In this document: in pieces, positions 1-8,292 of the stretch
Layout of the letters: every line of letters begins with the position of its first letter
How positions within the stretch are numbered: position 1 is the stretch's first letter
Assembly (NCBI RefSeq): GCF_002135205.1
Contig: NZ_NEFZ01000004.1
Span: 62,001-126,000, forward strand
DNA from: Acinetobacter sp. ANC 4204
GTDB taxonomy: Bacteria; Pseudomonadota; Gammaproteobacteria; Pseudomonadales; Moraxellaceae
Reading direction: 5' to 3'
DNA length: 64,000 bases
Notes under the pieces: generated by a model
The model's input: only the letters and a program-made list of their open reading frames with translations
Databases searched by the model: none
What the model was told of the DNA's origin: nothing
Program-made: the position numbers and the translations under genes

Positions 1-1
1 A

Positions 2-646
2 CTTGGTGATACACGCAATAATAGTGCGATTGCGACACTCAATAATGGTGTTTATGGCTTACATATGGCGCACTTTGCACAGCCACTATTACGTTTCGCA
101 TTCTTCTTTTCAGGGCTTTTAGGTTGCGCCATGATTGCTTCAGGACTTTTGTTATGGAGCTTAAAACGTCAATTACAAAATAAGAAACAAAGCTTCCACT
201 TTGGACATTATTTGGTAAATCGTCTCAATACCGCAGCTATTATTGGCTTGCCAATTGCCATGCTAAGCTATTTGTTCACAAATCGTTTACTTCAGTTAGA
301 AGCAGGTCAACCCAACTATGAGATTTACGCCTTTTTTGGCACTTGGTTACTCAGTTTATTCATCGCACTGCTTACTCCACAGCAACACCTTTGGAAAACT
401 CAATTAAAGGGATTCATTTTACTTGCTGTGTCTTTGCCTATTTTCAATCTTTACTATTTAATCAGCCATCAATATGTACATAACTTAAATGAATATTGGT
501 TGTTTTTTCGCGTTGATTTTATGATTATGATCCTTACGATATTGGCTATTTTCTTACATCAAAAAATCCAGCCGATTCAACAAAAAGCAGTTCAAAAAAT
601 TCAGAAAAAATATGCCAATACTGCTGCTCAGGAGACCCACTCATGA
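2..646 (+). CDS. PepSY-type inner-membrane protein, 5' end outside window
   Basis: The reading frame is open from base 2, so this is the C-terminal part of a longer protein; the Met at 65 (after Leu-His) is internal. The visible 214 residues contain the LHMAHFxxPLLRFxFFxxGLxGC stretch typical of PepSY-associated transmembrane proteins, followed by four or five hydrophobic helices and a basic Gln/Lys-rich cytoplasmic tail. Members of this family often sit beside siderophore receptors and are thought to help iron uptake or ferric reduction at the inner membrane. The stop overlaps the start of the next gene by 4 bases (ATGA), so the two are co-transcribed. The family call is good; the substrate is unknown. 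Confidence 0.7.
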   Translation, partial: LGDTRNNSAIATLNNGVYGLHMAHFAQPLLRFAFFFSGLLGCAMIASGLLLWSLKRQLQNKKQSFHFGHYLVNRLNTAAIIGLPIAMLSYLFTNRLLQLEAGQPNYEIYAFFGTWLLSLFIALLTPQQHLWKTQLKGFILLAVSLPIFNLYYLISHQYVHNLNEYWLFFRVDFMIMILTILAIFLHQKIQPIQQKAVQKIQKKYANTAAQETHS

Positions 647-939
647 TCTATATCATTACTGGGATCCTTATCGCATTATCCTGCTATATCCTTTTTCTGG
701 TGAGTGAAAAGCAACGACCTAAAACTCACAAATCACATTGGTCGAAATGTGCAGAACATTATCAAATCTGTCGCTATTTTGCTTTTGCTGTATTGGCTGT
801 AGCATTAACTTTATTGATTCAATACACGGGTCGCGGTGTAGGAAGTGTTAGTTTCTTTATATTTGCAAGCCCTATCCTTTTTATCCTGATTCTGCGCATC
901 AATGACTTAAAGCCCAAGAAAACAACCAAATCTAGCTAA
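643..939 (+). CDS. small membrane protein, DUF3325-like
   Basis: A 98-residue protein with three predicted transmembrane helices (about residues 2-20, 46-62 and 70-86) and a Lys-rich C-terminus. Length, topology and position directly behind a PepSY-type gene fit DUF3325, a small membrane family found in iron-uptake operons. It starts at an ATG inside an ATGA overlap with the upstream stop and is followed by a strong hairpin, so it is the last gene of that operon. No catalytic motif is visible. The family assignment is by size and context and is tentative. Confidence 0.55.
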   Translation: MIYIITGILIALSCYILFLVSEKQRPKTHKSHWSKCAEHYQICRYFAFAVLAVALTLLIQYTGRGVGSVSFFIFASPILFILILRINDLKPKKTTKSS

Positions 940-952
940 GCATTTATTTTAA

Positions 953-1003
953 ACTCGCACACTTCTTATTTAGATCATGACCTAAATAAAAAGCTGTGCG
1001 AGT
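953..1003 (+). terminator. long hairpin ending the PepSY operon
   Basis: ACTCGCACA (953-961) pairs with TGTGCGAGT (995-1003), and the inner arms TTATTTAG and CTAAATAA also pair, giving a stem of about 17 pairs with a short loop. It starts 14 bases after the stop at 939. There is no strong U-run on either strand, so it is a probable but not textbook Rho-independent terminator. Confidence 0.5.
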
Positions 1004-1058
1004 CAATATAAACAGAAAAACTCAACAGAATTTTATAGACTGATCAAAATCATTTAAG

Positions 1059-1718
1059 TTGAAGCACCCTGCTTTTTTGGTTATAACATGTTTAATAATC
1101 AGCACTTTATACAACTTTCCACAGGGTAAAACCTTGCGTTCAATTTTAAATTGGTCACAACAAGAAATCATCACTCCTCTTCGACAGTTATGGATTTGGT
1201 CGAAACATCATTTTGGCTGGACACTTCTGATTTCGGTCTTTTTAAACCTGATTGTCTTTATTTGTTTCCCGAGCAGTTGGATTCCTACTCAGATTCAAAG
1301 CAAGATCTTTGATGAAATCACGATTGAAGTCAGTAAAGGAAGGATGAGTACGTTGAAATTTAAACAACAGCATCATTTATGGGTCGCAAACTGCGCATTG
1401 ATGGTAAAACCTGTTCAGACACTATGTGACCAATCGGTTCATCGTCACCAATTTACGGTAAGGCAGGTCGAAATTTATTATTTGCAACCTGTTTTTTGGA
1501 ACCTAAAAAATTCCAAAAAGGAGGTCTTTATTCATCAGTTCACTGTACCTGATCCACGTCAGCAGCACTTCGATATGACCTATACTTCAACATTCGCAGA
1601 CTTTGAAAAATGGAAACGTCACATCAACCGTCACATCTATGTTGTACGTGGGATGATCGCTCTCAATTTTTTATGGCTATTTACTCTTATATTGTTTAAA
1701 TCACAAACCGCTTCTTAG
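1059..1718 (+). CDS. unrecognised protein with two membrane segments
   Basis: About 219 residues. The frame has an upstream TGA at 1041, and the only start that keeps the N-terminus is TTG at 1059; the next in-frame ATG would remove the first membrane helix. Hydrophobic segments lie at roughly residues 4-18 (weak), 53-72 and 198-214, with a polar domain of about 120 residues between them containing two Cys (in NCALM and TLCDQS) that would be periplasmic if both helices cross the membrane. No family was recognised. It is monocistronic by spacing. Confidence 0.45.
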   Translation: MKHPAFLVITCLIISTLYNFPQGKTLRSILNWSQQEIITPLRQLWIWSKHHFGWTLLISVFLNLIVFICFPSSWIPTQIQSKIFDEITIEVSKGRMSTLKFKQQHHLWVANCALMVKPVQTLCDQSVHRHQFTVRQVEIYYLQPVFWNLKNSKKEVFIHQFTVPDPRQQHFDMTYTSTFADFEKWKRHINRHIYVVRGMIALNFLWLFTLILFKSQTAS

Positions 1719-1802
1719 CAAACATAATTCTTTGCTATATCTTTTTTTAGAATAAGTAAATCAACAATCAAGACAACGGCTTATATTAAAACGTCATAAG
1801 AT

Positions 1803-2729
1803 ATGCACGTTTTTGATATTTGGCATATAACAATGTTTGGTCCAATTGAATTTATTCTCGCAGGTGTTTTAGTCGGTTTTTGTGTGGGAATTACAGGTGT
1901 CGGTGGTGGCTCTCTGATGACCCCTATCCTGATAAGTCTTTTTAGAATCGAACCTCACATTGCGATTGGTACAGACTTACTTTATGCCGCAATCTCTAAG
2001 TTCTGCGGTTCATTTGTGCATGCCAAAAAGTTAAATATTGTCTGGCCAATTGTACTTTGGCTTGCAATCGGTAGTATTCCTGCTTCTTTTGCAACACATT
2101 GGGTACTCGACAACTATTTAAGCCAATCTACACATTATAAAGCTGTACTGACCATGGTCTTAGGCTTTATGTTAACCATCACAGGTTTGTCGATTGTTTT
2201 TCGTAATCAAATTGAAAAATTTTTCAATAAATTACGCAAAGATGAACTCCCAGACATGACTGAAGACTTAGAAAAAGTCCAGCTTCAAACCAGCAAGAAA
2301 CGCAAATACATTGTCATAATGGGTGTGGTTCTTGGTGTCTTCGTAACACTATCTTCAGTTGGCGCTGGTGCGTTTGGCATTATGGCTTTGGTCATTATGT
2401 TTCCAAACTTACCAATGATTCGTATTATTGGTTCTGACGTAGTACATGCTGTCCTCCTTACTTTTGTAGCAGGTTTGGGTCATATGACTTCAGGCAATGT
2501 CGACTTTCACCTCCTGATGTGGTTATTGGTGGGTTCGATTCCTGCAATTATTGTCGGAACACTGATTAGCTCGCGTCTTCCTGAAAAAATCATTCGCAAA
2601 GTCCTTGGCATCACACTCTTTGCTCTCGGGGTAAACTTTATGTTGAATCCTGTTAAAGCAAAACCAGTTAAACCTGCAGAAACTGCGCAAGTCGTTCAAA
2701 TTTCTACACATCAGAATGCCTCAGTTTAG
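1803..2729 (+). CDS. sulfite exporter TauE/SafE family permease
   Basis: A 308-residue membrane protein in two homologous halves, each opening with the Gly-rich signature of the TauE/SafE (DUF81) family: GITGVGGGSLMTP near residue 32 and a matching SSVGAGAFGIMAL near residue 187. Roughly eight hydrophobic helices are visible, split by a charged cytoplasmic loop (about residues 138-168). The family moves small anions such as sulfite, sulfoacetate or organosulfonates across the inner membrane; the substrate cannot be read here. The ATG at 1803 gives a normal-length protein, though the ATG at 1833 is also possible. Confidence 0.85.
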   Translation: MHVFDIWHITMFGPIEFILAGVLVGFCVGITGVGGGSLMTPILISLFRIEPHIAIGTDLLYAAISKFCGSFVHAKKLNIVWPIVLWLAIGSIPASFATHWVLDNYLSQSTHYKAVLTMVLGFMLTITGLSIVFRNQIEKFFNKLRKDELPDMTEDLEKVQLQTSKKRKYIVIMGVVLGVFVTLSSVGAGAFGIMALVIMFPNLPMIRIIGSDVVHAVLLTFVAGLGHMTSGNVDFHLLMWLLVGSIPAIIVGTLISSRLPEKIIRKVLGITLFALGVNFMLNPVKAKPVKPAETAQVVQISTHQNASV

Positions 2730-2737
2730 GCATTCTG
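2712..2737 (+). terminator. hairpin overlapping the TauE stop codon
   Basis: CAGAATGCC (2712-2720) pairs perfectly with GGCATTCTG (2729-2737) around an 8-base loop that contains most of the stop codon. The bases after it are ATTTAAAAT, with only a short T-tract, so termination may be moderate. Confidence 0.55.
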
Positions 2738-2859
2738 ATTTAAAATAACTCCAAGATTCATCACTTTTTTTTCAAAGATTCATTCGACTTTTTTATAACC
2801 TTTTCTCAGCTAAACCGTGTTATATTCAGCTCATAAAGCAACTTAATACGATCGAACCA

Positions 2860-3960
2860 GTGACGGCAATGAATACTCTACAGTCAAACTCTATTACCCA
2901 AAACGATATCGATGACGTGAACTTACAAAGCATTCATCCGCTTGTAACACCTGCGGAATTAAAAACTGAATTGCCTCTCACTGAGTCTGCATATCAAACT
3001 GTACTTCACGGTCGTGAAACAATACGCAATATTTTAGATGGTAAAGATAAACGCATTTTTATGGTTATTGGCCCATGCTCTATTCATGACCCAATTGCTG
3101 CACACGAATATGCAGATCGTTTAAAAGCGTTAAGTGAGAAAATTAAAGACACCATTTATATCGTTATGCGTGTTTATTTTGAAAAACCACGTACCACTGT
3201 GGGTTGGAAAGGTCTCATTAATGACCCAGACATGAATGACTCATTTAACATTGAAAAAGGGTTACGAATTGGTCGTAAGCTTCTGGTTGAGTTAAATGAA
3301 AAAGGTTTACCGTGTGCAACTGAGGCACTTGATCCAAACTCACCACAATACTATCAAGATTTAATCTCTTGGTCAGCGATTGGTGCACGTACCACTGAAA
3401 GCCAAACACACCGTGAAATGTCTTCAGGTTTATCTTCACCTGTAGGTTTCAAAAATGGTACAGACGGTGGTTTAACTGTTGCAACGAATGCAATGCAGTC
3501 TGTTAAACATGGACACCACTTCTTAGGCCTAAACAACCAAGGACAAGTTTCTGTAATTCGTACTTCAGGTAACCCATACGCACACGTAGTGCTTCGTGGC
3601 GGTAACGGCAAGCCAAACTACGACGCAGGTTCTGTAGCAGATGCTGAAGCAGCATTGGCTAAAGCTAAAGTCAGTACGAAAATCATGATTGACACCAGTC
3701 ATGCAAACTCAAACAAAGACCCATTCCTCCAACCGCTTGTTCTGAAAAATATTACAGAACAAATCCTTGATGGTAATAAGTCTATTATTGGCATTATGGT
3801 TGAAAGTCACCTTAAAGGTGGACGTCAAGAAATTCCTGAAAACTTATGCGACCTCGAATATGGTAAGTCTGTAACCGATGGTTGTATTGACTGGGATACC
3901 ACAGAAAAGGTATTACTAGAGATGCACGAAGCACTTAAAGACGTTTTACCAAACCGATAA
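2860..3960 (+). CDS. aroG: 3-deoxy-7-phosphoheptulonate synthase, class I
   Basis: First step of the shikimate pathway: condenses phosphoenolpyruvate with erythrose 4-phosphate. The 366 residues match the class I (AroF/G/H) size. GPCSIHDP at about residue 71, KPRTTVGWKG, the GARTTESQ loop, the HANSNKDP metal-binding segment and ESHLKGGRQ near the C-terminus are all present. The start is GTG at 2860 or the ATG nine bases later; both leave the catalytic barrel whole. The feedback specificity (Phe, Tyr or Trp) cannot be told from sequence alone, so the symbol aroG is a convention. Single gene with its own terminator. Confidence 0.9.
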   Translation: MTAMNTLQSNSITQNDIDDVNLQSIHPLVTPAELKTELPLTESAYQTVLHGRETIRNILDGKDKRIFMVIGPCSIHDPIAAHEYADRLKALSEKIKDTIYIVMRVYFEKPRTTVGWKGLINDPDMNDSFNIEKGLRIGRKLLVELNEKGLPCATEALDPNSPQYYQDLISWSAIGARTTESQTHREMSSGLSSPVGFKNGTDGGLTVATNAMQSVKHGHHFLGLNNQGQVSVIRTSGNPYAHVVLRGGNGKPNYDAGSVADAEAALAKAKVSTKIMIDTSHANSNKDPFLQPLVLKNITEQILDGNKSIIGIMVESHLKGGRQEIPENLCDLEYGKSVTDGCIDWDTTEKVLLEMHEALKDVLPNR

Positions 3961-3968
3961 GTTTAAAA

Positions 3969-3993
3969 AACGCCATCTTCGGATGGCGTTTTT
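3969..3993 (+). terminator. Rho-independent terminator of DAHP synthase gene
   Basis: AACGCCATC (3969-3977), TTCG tetraloop, GATGGCGTT (3982-3990), followed by TTT. A textbook intrinsic terminator nine bases after the stop. Confidence 0.9.
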
Positions 3994-4016
3994 CATTCTA
4001 TGATTAAGAAAAAATT

Positions 4017-4541
4017 ATGAACGCTATTGAAACTCACTTAAGCCAAACCCTGAATTTTCAATTCATCCACGAGCATTTACTGACTTCTGGACAACCAACT
4101 GCAGAACAGTTAAAGCAAATTAAAGAGTATGGTGTAAATACTGTGATCAATCTTGCGCTCAGTAATGCCAGTAATCATTTGCCCAGTGAAGATCAAATTT
4201 GCTTAGATTTAGGGCTGAACTATATACATGTACCTATTTCGTCGGACATGCCTTCTGATGATCAATGTTTATTGATCTTAGATATGATTGATCATTTAGT
4301 TCAAGAACAAACCATTTGGGTACACTGTTCGAAGAACTACAGCGTCAGCAGTTTAATGTATTTATATCGTCAGTATTATATGAATATGGATATGCCGACA
4401 GCCCATGAGGCCATGCATCAAATTTGGGAACCCAATGACACATGGACAGGTTTAGCACATGCTGTTGCTTTACAACTTCAAGGCCGTAAAGCAACACAAG
4501 AGTTAAAACTTGCGATGATCAACCCTGATCATTTTGCATGA
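4017..4541 (+). CDS. DUF442 / protein tyrosine phosphatase-like protein without catalytic Arg
   Basis: 174 residues with the fold signature of the DUF442/dual-specificity phosphatase-like family: [23 protein letters not shown] near the N-terminus and a P-loop-like segment [12 protein letters not shown]. Active enzymes need HC-x5-R; here the Cys is present but the Arg position is Val, so classical phosphatase chemistry is not expected. It overlaps ispF tail to tail by 13 bases. It may be a binding or regulatory protein, or a diverged enzyme. Confidence 0.65.
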   Translation: MNAIETHLSQTLNFQFIHEHLLTSGQPTAEQLKQIKEYGVNTVINLALSNASNHLPSEDQICLDLGLNYIHVPISSDMPSDDQCLLILDMIDHLVQEQTIWVHCSKNYSVSSLMYLYRQYYMNMDMPTAHEAMHQIWEPNDTWTGLAHAVALQLQGRKATQELKLAMINPDHFA

Positions 4542-5017
4542 GAAATCAACACTGTTGCAGTAGATAAAATACCTTCTTGACGACCCGTGAAACCGAGTTT
4601 CTCTGTGGTCGTTGCTTTGATACTAATCTGCGTAACTTCGACATCAAGAAGGTCTGCAATACTTTGACGCATTGCCAGATTATGCGGCGCTAACTTCGGA
4701 CGTTCACATGCTACGGTAATATCAGCATTATTTAATTGATAGCCACGGTCTAAAATAAGCTGATAGACATGTTTAAGCAATACACGACTGTCTGCTCCCT
4801 TAAAACGAGGGTCTGTATCTGGAAAGTGTTGACCAATATCCCCCAAAGCCAACGCACCCAATAATGCATCTGTTAAAGCATGCAAAACAACATCACCATC
4901 TGAATGTGCTTTCAAACCGTGTGTATGTGGAATCTGAATCCCAGCCAACGTGACAAACTCACCCTCTTCAAAAGCATGTACATCCAGCCCCTGTCCAATT
5001 CGAATATGTGCAACCAT
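4529..5017 (-). CDS. ispF: 2-C-methyl-D-erythritol 2,4-cyclodiphosphate synthase
   Basis: Cyclises CDP-methylerythritol 2-phosphate in the non-mevalonate isoprenoid pathway. 162 residues, the usual length. Zinc ligands D12 and H14 lie in GLDVHAF and H46 in VVLHALTDA; the [17 protein letters not shown] loop and the C-terminal [15 protein letters not shown] segment are conserved. The start at 5017 opens the standard N-terminus. Unlike in many bacteria it is not next to ispD here. Its 3' end overlaps the opposing DUF442 gene. Confidence 0.95.
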   Translation of the reverse strand: MVAHIRIGQGLDVHAFEEGEFVTLAGIQIPHTHGLKAHSDGDVVLHALTDALLGALALGDIGQHFPDTDPRFKGADSRVLLKHVYQLILDRGYQLNNADITVACERPKLAPHNLAMRQSIADLLDVEVTQISIKATTTEKLGFTGRQEGILSTATVLISHAK

Positions 5018-5145
5018 GCTCAGTTTCCTTTAAGAAATAAATGATTGAAATCTTGTATTCACGCTTTCTCTTTCGCTATAGTTACAAGCAGCGCAACATA
5101 ATGAAAGTATAAGCGATCATGCTGTTGGAAACCGACATAAAACTT

Positions 5146-5769
5146 ATGAAAAAATTTAGTATTTTAGTGTGTCTAAGTTGTCTTTGTACCAGCTTTAGTT
5201 ATGCTCAAGTCATTGACTGTGACGCTCCTTCATCGTCTGGTCTTAAAAAGATCTGTGGTGATCAATTCAAAGACATTCGGCACAAATTAGACACGCAATC
5301 AATGACTGCTTTTTTAATCAGTGATGCCCCACAGCGTTTATTAGTCGATACCCAACAGCTATGGTTGAACCGTCTACAACAGTGCAAATCCTTAGATTGC
5401 TATCAACAGCAGATGGATTTTCGAATTGATGATCTGAATTTCTATACTTCACTTAATCAAAGTTTGACCCAACACTATTTAAAGTTTGAACATGGGACGA
5501 TTGCTAAGCAACCTGTGCATCTGCAAGTTCATCAACTGTCTAAAGATAAAATTAAGATTGAAGGTATCGCCTACCGTAATCCTAATAATCGTATAGAGAC
5601 TCAAACCATTTCATTTTTGGCCTACACTACACCAGATCAGAAACAAAACATCACGGACAATGAAAACAACTGCCATTATCAGTTCAACTTTCAAAAAGCC
5701 ATTCTTTCTGTAAAAAGTGAAAACAAAGCATGTAATCGTTTTGTTGGTGTGTATCGTGTTTATGACTAG
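5146..5769 (+). CDS. secreted Cys-containing protein of unknown function
   Basis: The start is set at ATG 5146 because MKKFSILVCLSCLCTSFSYA is a clean signal peptide, whereas an upstream in-frame ATG at 5119 would add nine unlikely residues. The mature part (about 187 residues) starts QVIDCDAPSSSGLKKICG and has a Cys-spaced N-terminal region reminiscent of LprI-type domains, including WLNRLQQCKSLDCYQQQMDFRI. The C-terminal half is predicted beta-rich and has two further Cys. Periplasmic location is likely; function is not known. Confidence 0.6.
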   Translation: MKKFSILVCLSCLCTSFSYAQVIDCDAPSSSGLKKICGDQFKDIRHKLDTQSMTAFLISDAPQRLLVDTQQLWLNRLQQCKSLDCYQQQMDFRIDDLNFYTSLNQSLTQHYLKFEHGTIAKQPVHLQVHQLSKDKIKIEGIAYRNPNNRIETQTISFLAYTTPDQKQNITDNENNCHYQFNFQKAILSVKSENKACNRFVGVYRVYD

Positions 5770-5813
5770 GCTACCAAATAGATCAACCTAATGAACATCA
5801 GGAGGTTAAAAAC

Positions 5814-6296
5814 GTGCAAATATTAGTACAATGCTGCAACCTCCTAGAACAGAAAAAATTGACCATCGCCTTTATCGAAAGTGCCAGTTCTGGTTATTTG
5901 TCCAGCCAGTTTTCGATTTATAAACATAGCGGAGCTGACATTTTACTCGGTGGACTGGTCAGTTACGATCCCAGTATCAAATGTGAAATTTTAAAAATAG
6001 ATCCAGCATTGATTCAGCAATATACAGCAGAGTCGATTGAAGTCACTGAAGTTATGGCAATTCACGGTCATCGACTGTTTCGTCATGCCGATATCATTGT
6101 CTCATGTACAGGGTTATTGAAACCTGGAGGAAGTGCGACGCCTGAAAAACCAGAAGGCACCTTTTACACGGCTATTTATTATCAAAATACATTAAGTAGC
6201 TACCAGTATTTGCTGCTAGGAACTGCGCTCGAGCGACTTGATCAACTTACGAAAAACGTAGCCCAAATGGTCATTGAACGTATCCAAAATACTTAA
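5814..6296 (+). CDS. CinA C-terminal (PncC-like) domain protein
   Basis: 160 residues covering only the CinA C-terminal domain, which in PncC deamidates nicotinamide mononucleotide. The FIESASSGYLSS segment aligns with the family AESCTGG-L signature but carries SASSG in place of SCTGG; VSYDPSIKCEIL, the second SCTGLLKPGG motif and EKPEGTFYTAIY are also present. The start is GTG at 5814, supported by an AGGAGG Shine-Dalgarno sequence eight bases upstream. The altered first motif leaves amidohydrolase activity uncertain. Confidence 0.75.
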   Translation: MQILVQCCNLLEQKKLTIAFIESASSGYLSSQFSIYKHSGADILLGGLVSYDPSIKCEILKIDPALIQQYTAESIEVTEVMAIHGHRLFRHADIIVSCTGLLKPGGSATPEKPEGTFYTAIYYQNTLSSYQYLLLGTALERLDQLTKNVAQMVIERIQNT

Positions 6297-6376
6297 AGCA
6301 TTATACTCAAGTTAATTTTTCTACATTTTGTAGCCACTAAAGTGAAACATCATCAGTAAAAAATATGAGGTGCCTC

Positions 6377-6997
6377 ATGATGATGAGAATAATCCACCCA
6401 CTACTTTTCAGTAGCTTATTTTTTTCAAGCCACAGTTTTGCAACTGTAGGTGGACCACAAAATATTGAAGTTTTAGGACTCGACCAAACTGATCAAAAAA
6501 TTTATGTGATGCGACATTATTTAGATGGTCGGGGTCGTTTGCCACAATTGTATTATTATCAACTCAACAGCAAAACCCCCTCCAAACTGATTGAAGTAGA
6601 ATCTTTATATATCAATCCAAAAACTCAAAAAATTGACTATGATCAAGACAGTCAGAAGTTTGACCGTGACATTGCAAAAATTAAAAAACGACTCAAAGCT
6701 TTAACGCCGATTCTGCCCAAGCAGGTTAAAATTCAAGTCATCAATAAAAAGACTTCAAAAGAACCCTCTTGGTATGACCCTACACTCTCAATACCGAAGT
6801 TTAGCTATCAATATCAAGTGAAATACATCAATTTGAAAAGCCCCATACACAAGGCGGTGGACTATAAAAATGGGCTGCGCATTTCACAAACTTATAAAGT
6901 TCCTCATCAACAAAAAGCACTGGTGACAGTTCAATATCTCGGGATTCCTTTTGAAACAGGTTATAACATTGAGGACCCTGTACTTCTCACCCGCTAA
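6377..6997 (+). CDS. exported protein of unknown function
   Basis: About 206 residues. The first of three consecutive ATG codons (6377) is chosen because GAGGTG lies just upstream; an in-frame ATG at 6365 is the alternative. The first 22-24 residues form a signal peptide ending SSHSFA, and the mature part starts TVGGPQNIEVLGLD. The rest is rich in Lys, Gln and Tyr and looks beta-stranded, with no Cys pair and no known motif. It is the last chromosomal gene before the prophage junction. Confidence 0.5.
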   Translation: MMMRIIHPLLFSSLFFSSHSFATVGGPQNIEVLGLDQTDQKIYVMRHYLDGRGRLPQLYYYQLNSKTPSKLIEVESLYINPKTQKIDYDQDSQKFDRDIAKIKKRLKALTPILPKQVKIQVINKKTSKEPSWYDPTLSIPKFSYQYQVKYINLKSPIHKAVDYKNGLRISQTYKVPHQQKALVTVQYLGIPFETGYNIEDPVLLTR

Positions 6998-7383
6998 AAA
7001 AATAAGGTCTAAAATTATGAAAGTAGAGCCTTTTGGCTGAGTGCATTAGATTTTGGCCAAAGCCCCCTATATCCTTTCTATTGCTAGTTATTGCGGGTCA
7101 GAGCCTATAAAATCTGCATTTGCACAGAATTAGGAATGTCTATACTTAGTTCCACTTGATGTATTGACCTAAACAATTTAGTAGTACCACTTGCTAGATG
7201 CATAAATTAATTCAACAACATTGAAAACTCATCATTTTCTAAATTACTTACGTATTAATATTCAAATCTTCTAATTGTTGGGATACTGTACAACCAAGTA
7301 TGAAAAAGCTTGTTTTTTTAAAAAATCTTCGCTAGTATTCATTTCGCTTGAACTTGTTGATATATAACAAATTCAAGATATTA

Positions 7384-7423
<40 letters not shown>

Positions 7424-7456
7424 TCTATAATCTAATAAAAATAATGCAATCTCACG

Positions 7457-7534
7457 CAATATTACACAATCTGTATTTCCCTAAAACCTCTATATTCAGT
7501 GCTTTATACGACACTTTGCAATATTACCCAATCT
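7457..7534 (+). repeat. pair of 16-bp direct repeats near the prophage end
   Basis: CAATATTACACAATCT at 7457-7472 and CAATATTACCCAATCT at 7519-7534 differ at one base and are 62 bases apart. A shorter CAATCT copy lies at 7448-7453. Their place just inside the attachment junction suits binding sites for integrase or a directionality factor (inference). Confidence 0.6.
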
Positions 7535-7561
7535 ATCACAACACTACTCAATAGTTCTGCG

Positions 7562-7600
7562 GTCTACTATCAGTCTACTTGGGAGTAGACCTGAGTAGAC
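7562..7600. repeat. four phased 7-bp sites, two direct and two inverted
   Basis: GTCTACT at 7562 and 7573, then its complement AGTAGAC at 7584 and 7594. The spacing is 11, 11 and 10 bases, so all four fall on one face of the helix. This looks like a cooperative protein-binding array, for example integrase arm sites or an excisionase/regulator site. Confidence 0.65.
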
Positions 7601-7694
7601 TTGAAATAAATTAAATTTTTCCCATTAATTTTGAAGGTGCATTGATTATCCACAGCTTTTAAATTTGAATTTATTTTAACCAAAATCTACAATC

Positions 7695-7717
7695 TTGAAA
7701 TCTGTTACAGAAATCAA
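7695..7717 (+). promoter_or_regulatory. imperfect palindrome upstream of umuD, SOS-box candidate
   Basis: A 23-bp near-palindrome (18 of 23 positions symmetric) opens with TTGAAA, has the core CTGTTACAG and closes with TCAA, nine bases before the umuD ATG. Acinetobacter lacks LexA and uses UmuDAb with DdrR, which binds palindromes beginning TTGAAA with a GTnAC centre. The resemblance suggests control of this operon by that regulator or by the phage UmuD itself (inference). Confidence 0.5.
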
Positions 7718-7725
7718 GTTTGATT

Positions 7726-8292
7726 ATGAGCGATATTAAAAATCATGGTGGTGTGAGACCGGGTGCGGGGCGAAAGCGTTCAGAGCTAACCACGCTTATT
7801 CGTGTGCCAAACTCTTCTGTTTTAGAAATCAAAGCCTTTCTCAAGAAGGCTAAAGCTGATCCTGAAATTGACAGTATTCGCCAGGTCGATCCTGTCACAC
7901 ACATGGCTATTCCCTTAGCCACAGAGCGCGTTCAAGCGGGTTTCCCTTCCCCCGCCCAAGATCATGTTGATAAGACTTTAGACCTTAATGAGCACTTGAT
8001 TAAGAATCCTGCTGCTACGTTCATTGTGCGTGTCAATTCCCTTTCTCTCATCAATATTGGGATTGATATTGGGGATGAATTAATTGTCGATCGAAGTCTT
8101 GAAGCAAAGCATCGGGACATCGTGATTGCACTAGTCGACAATGAGTTCACTGTTAAGCGACTCATGTGTGAAGAAAATGGGATGTGTTGGCTGAAACCTG
8201 AAAACCAAGACTTTAAAGATATTCATTTCAGTGAAGGGCAAGAGTTTATTATTTGGGGTGTTGTCACCCGCGTTCTGAAGAGCTTCAGATGA
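7726..8292 (+). CDS. umuD: UmuD-type self-cleaving SOS protein with long N-terminal extension
   Basis: 188 residues from ATG 7726. The C-terminal part aligns with E. coli UmuD: cleavage site A71-G72 followed by FPSPA, catalytic S107 (in VNSLSL, where the usual GDSM is changed) and K144 (in FTVKRL). The 35- and 37-residue spacings match UmuD exactly. About 45 residues longer than E. coli UmuD at the N-terminus, opening [12 protein letters not shown], a basic segment that may bind DNA, as in the UmuDAb-type regulators of Acinetobacter. After cleavage it would activate UmuC for translesion synthesis. Overlaps umuC by 4 bases. Confidence 0.85.
   Translation: MSDIKNHGGVRPGAGRKRSELTTLIRVPNSSVLEIKAFLKKAKADPEIDSIRQVDPVTHMAIPLATERVQAGFPSPAQDHVDKTLDLNEHLIKNPAATFIVRVNSLSLINIGIDIGDELIVDRSLEAKHRDIVIALVDNEFTVKRLMCEENGMCWLKPENQDFKDIHFSEGQEFIIWGVVTRVLKSFR

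Noticed and set aside
1059..1718. Start at an internal ATG of the 219-residue protein
   Set aside because: It would remove the first membrane helix and half the protein; the TTG at 1059 is a better, though weak, choice.
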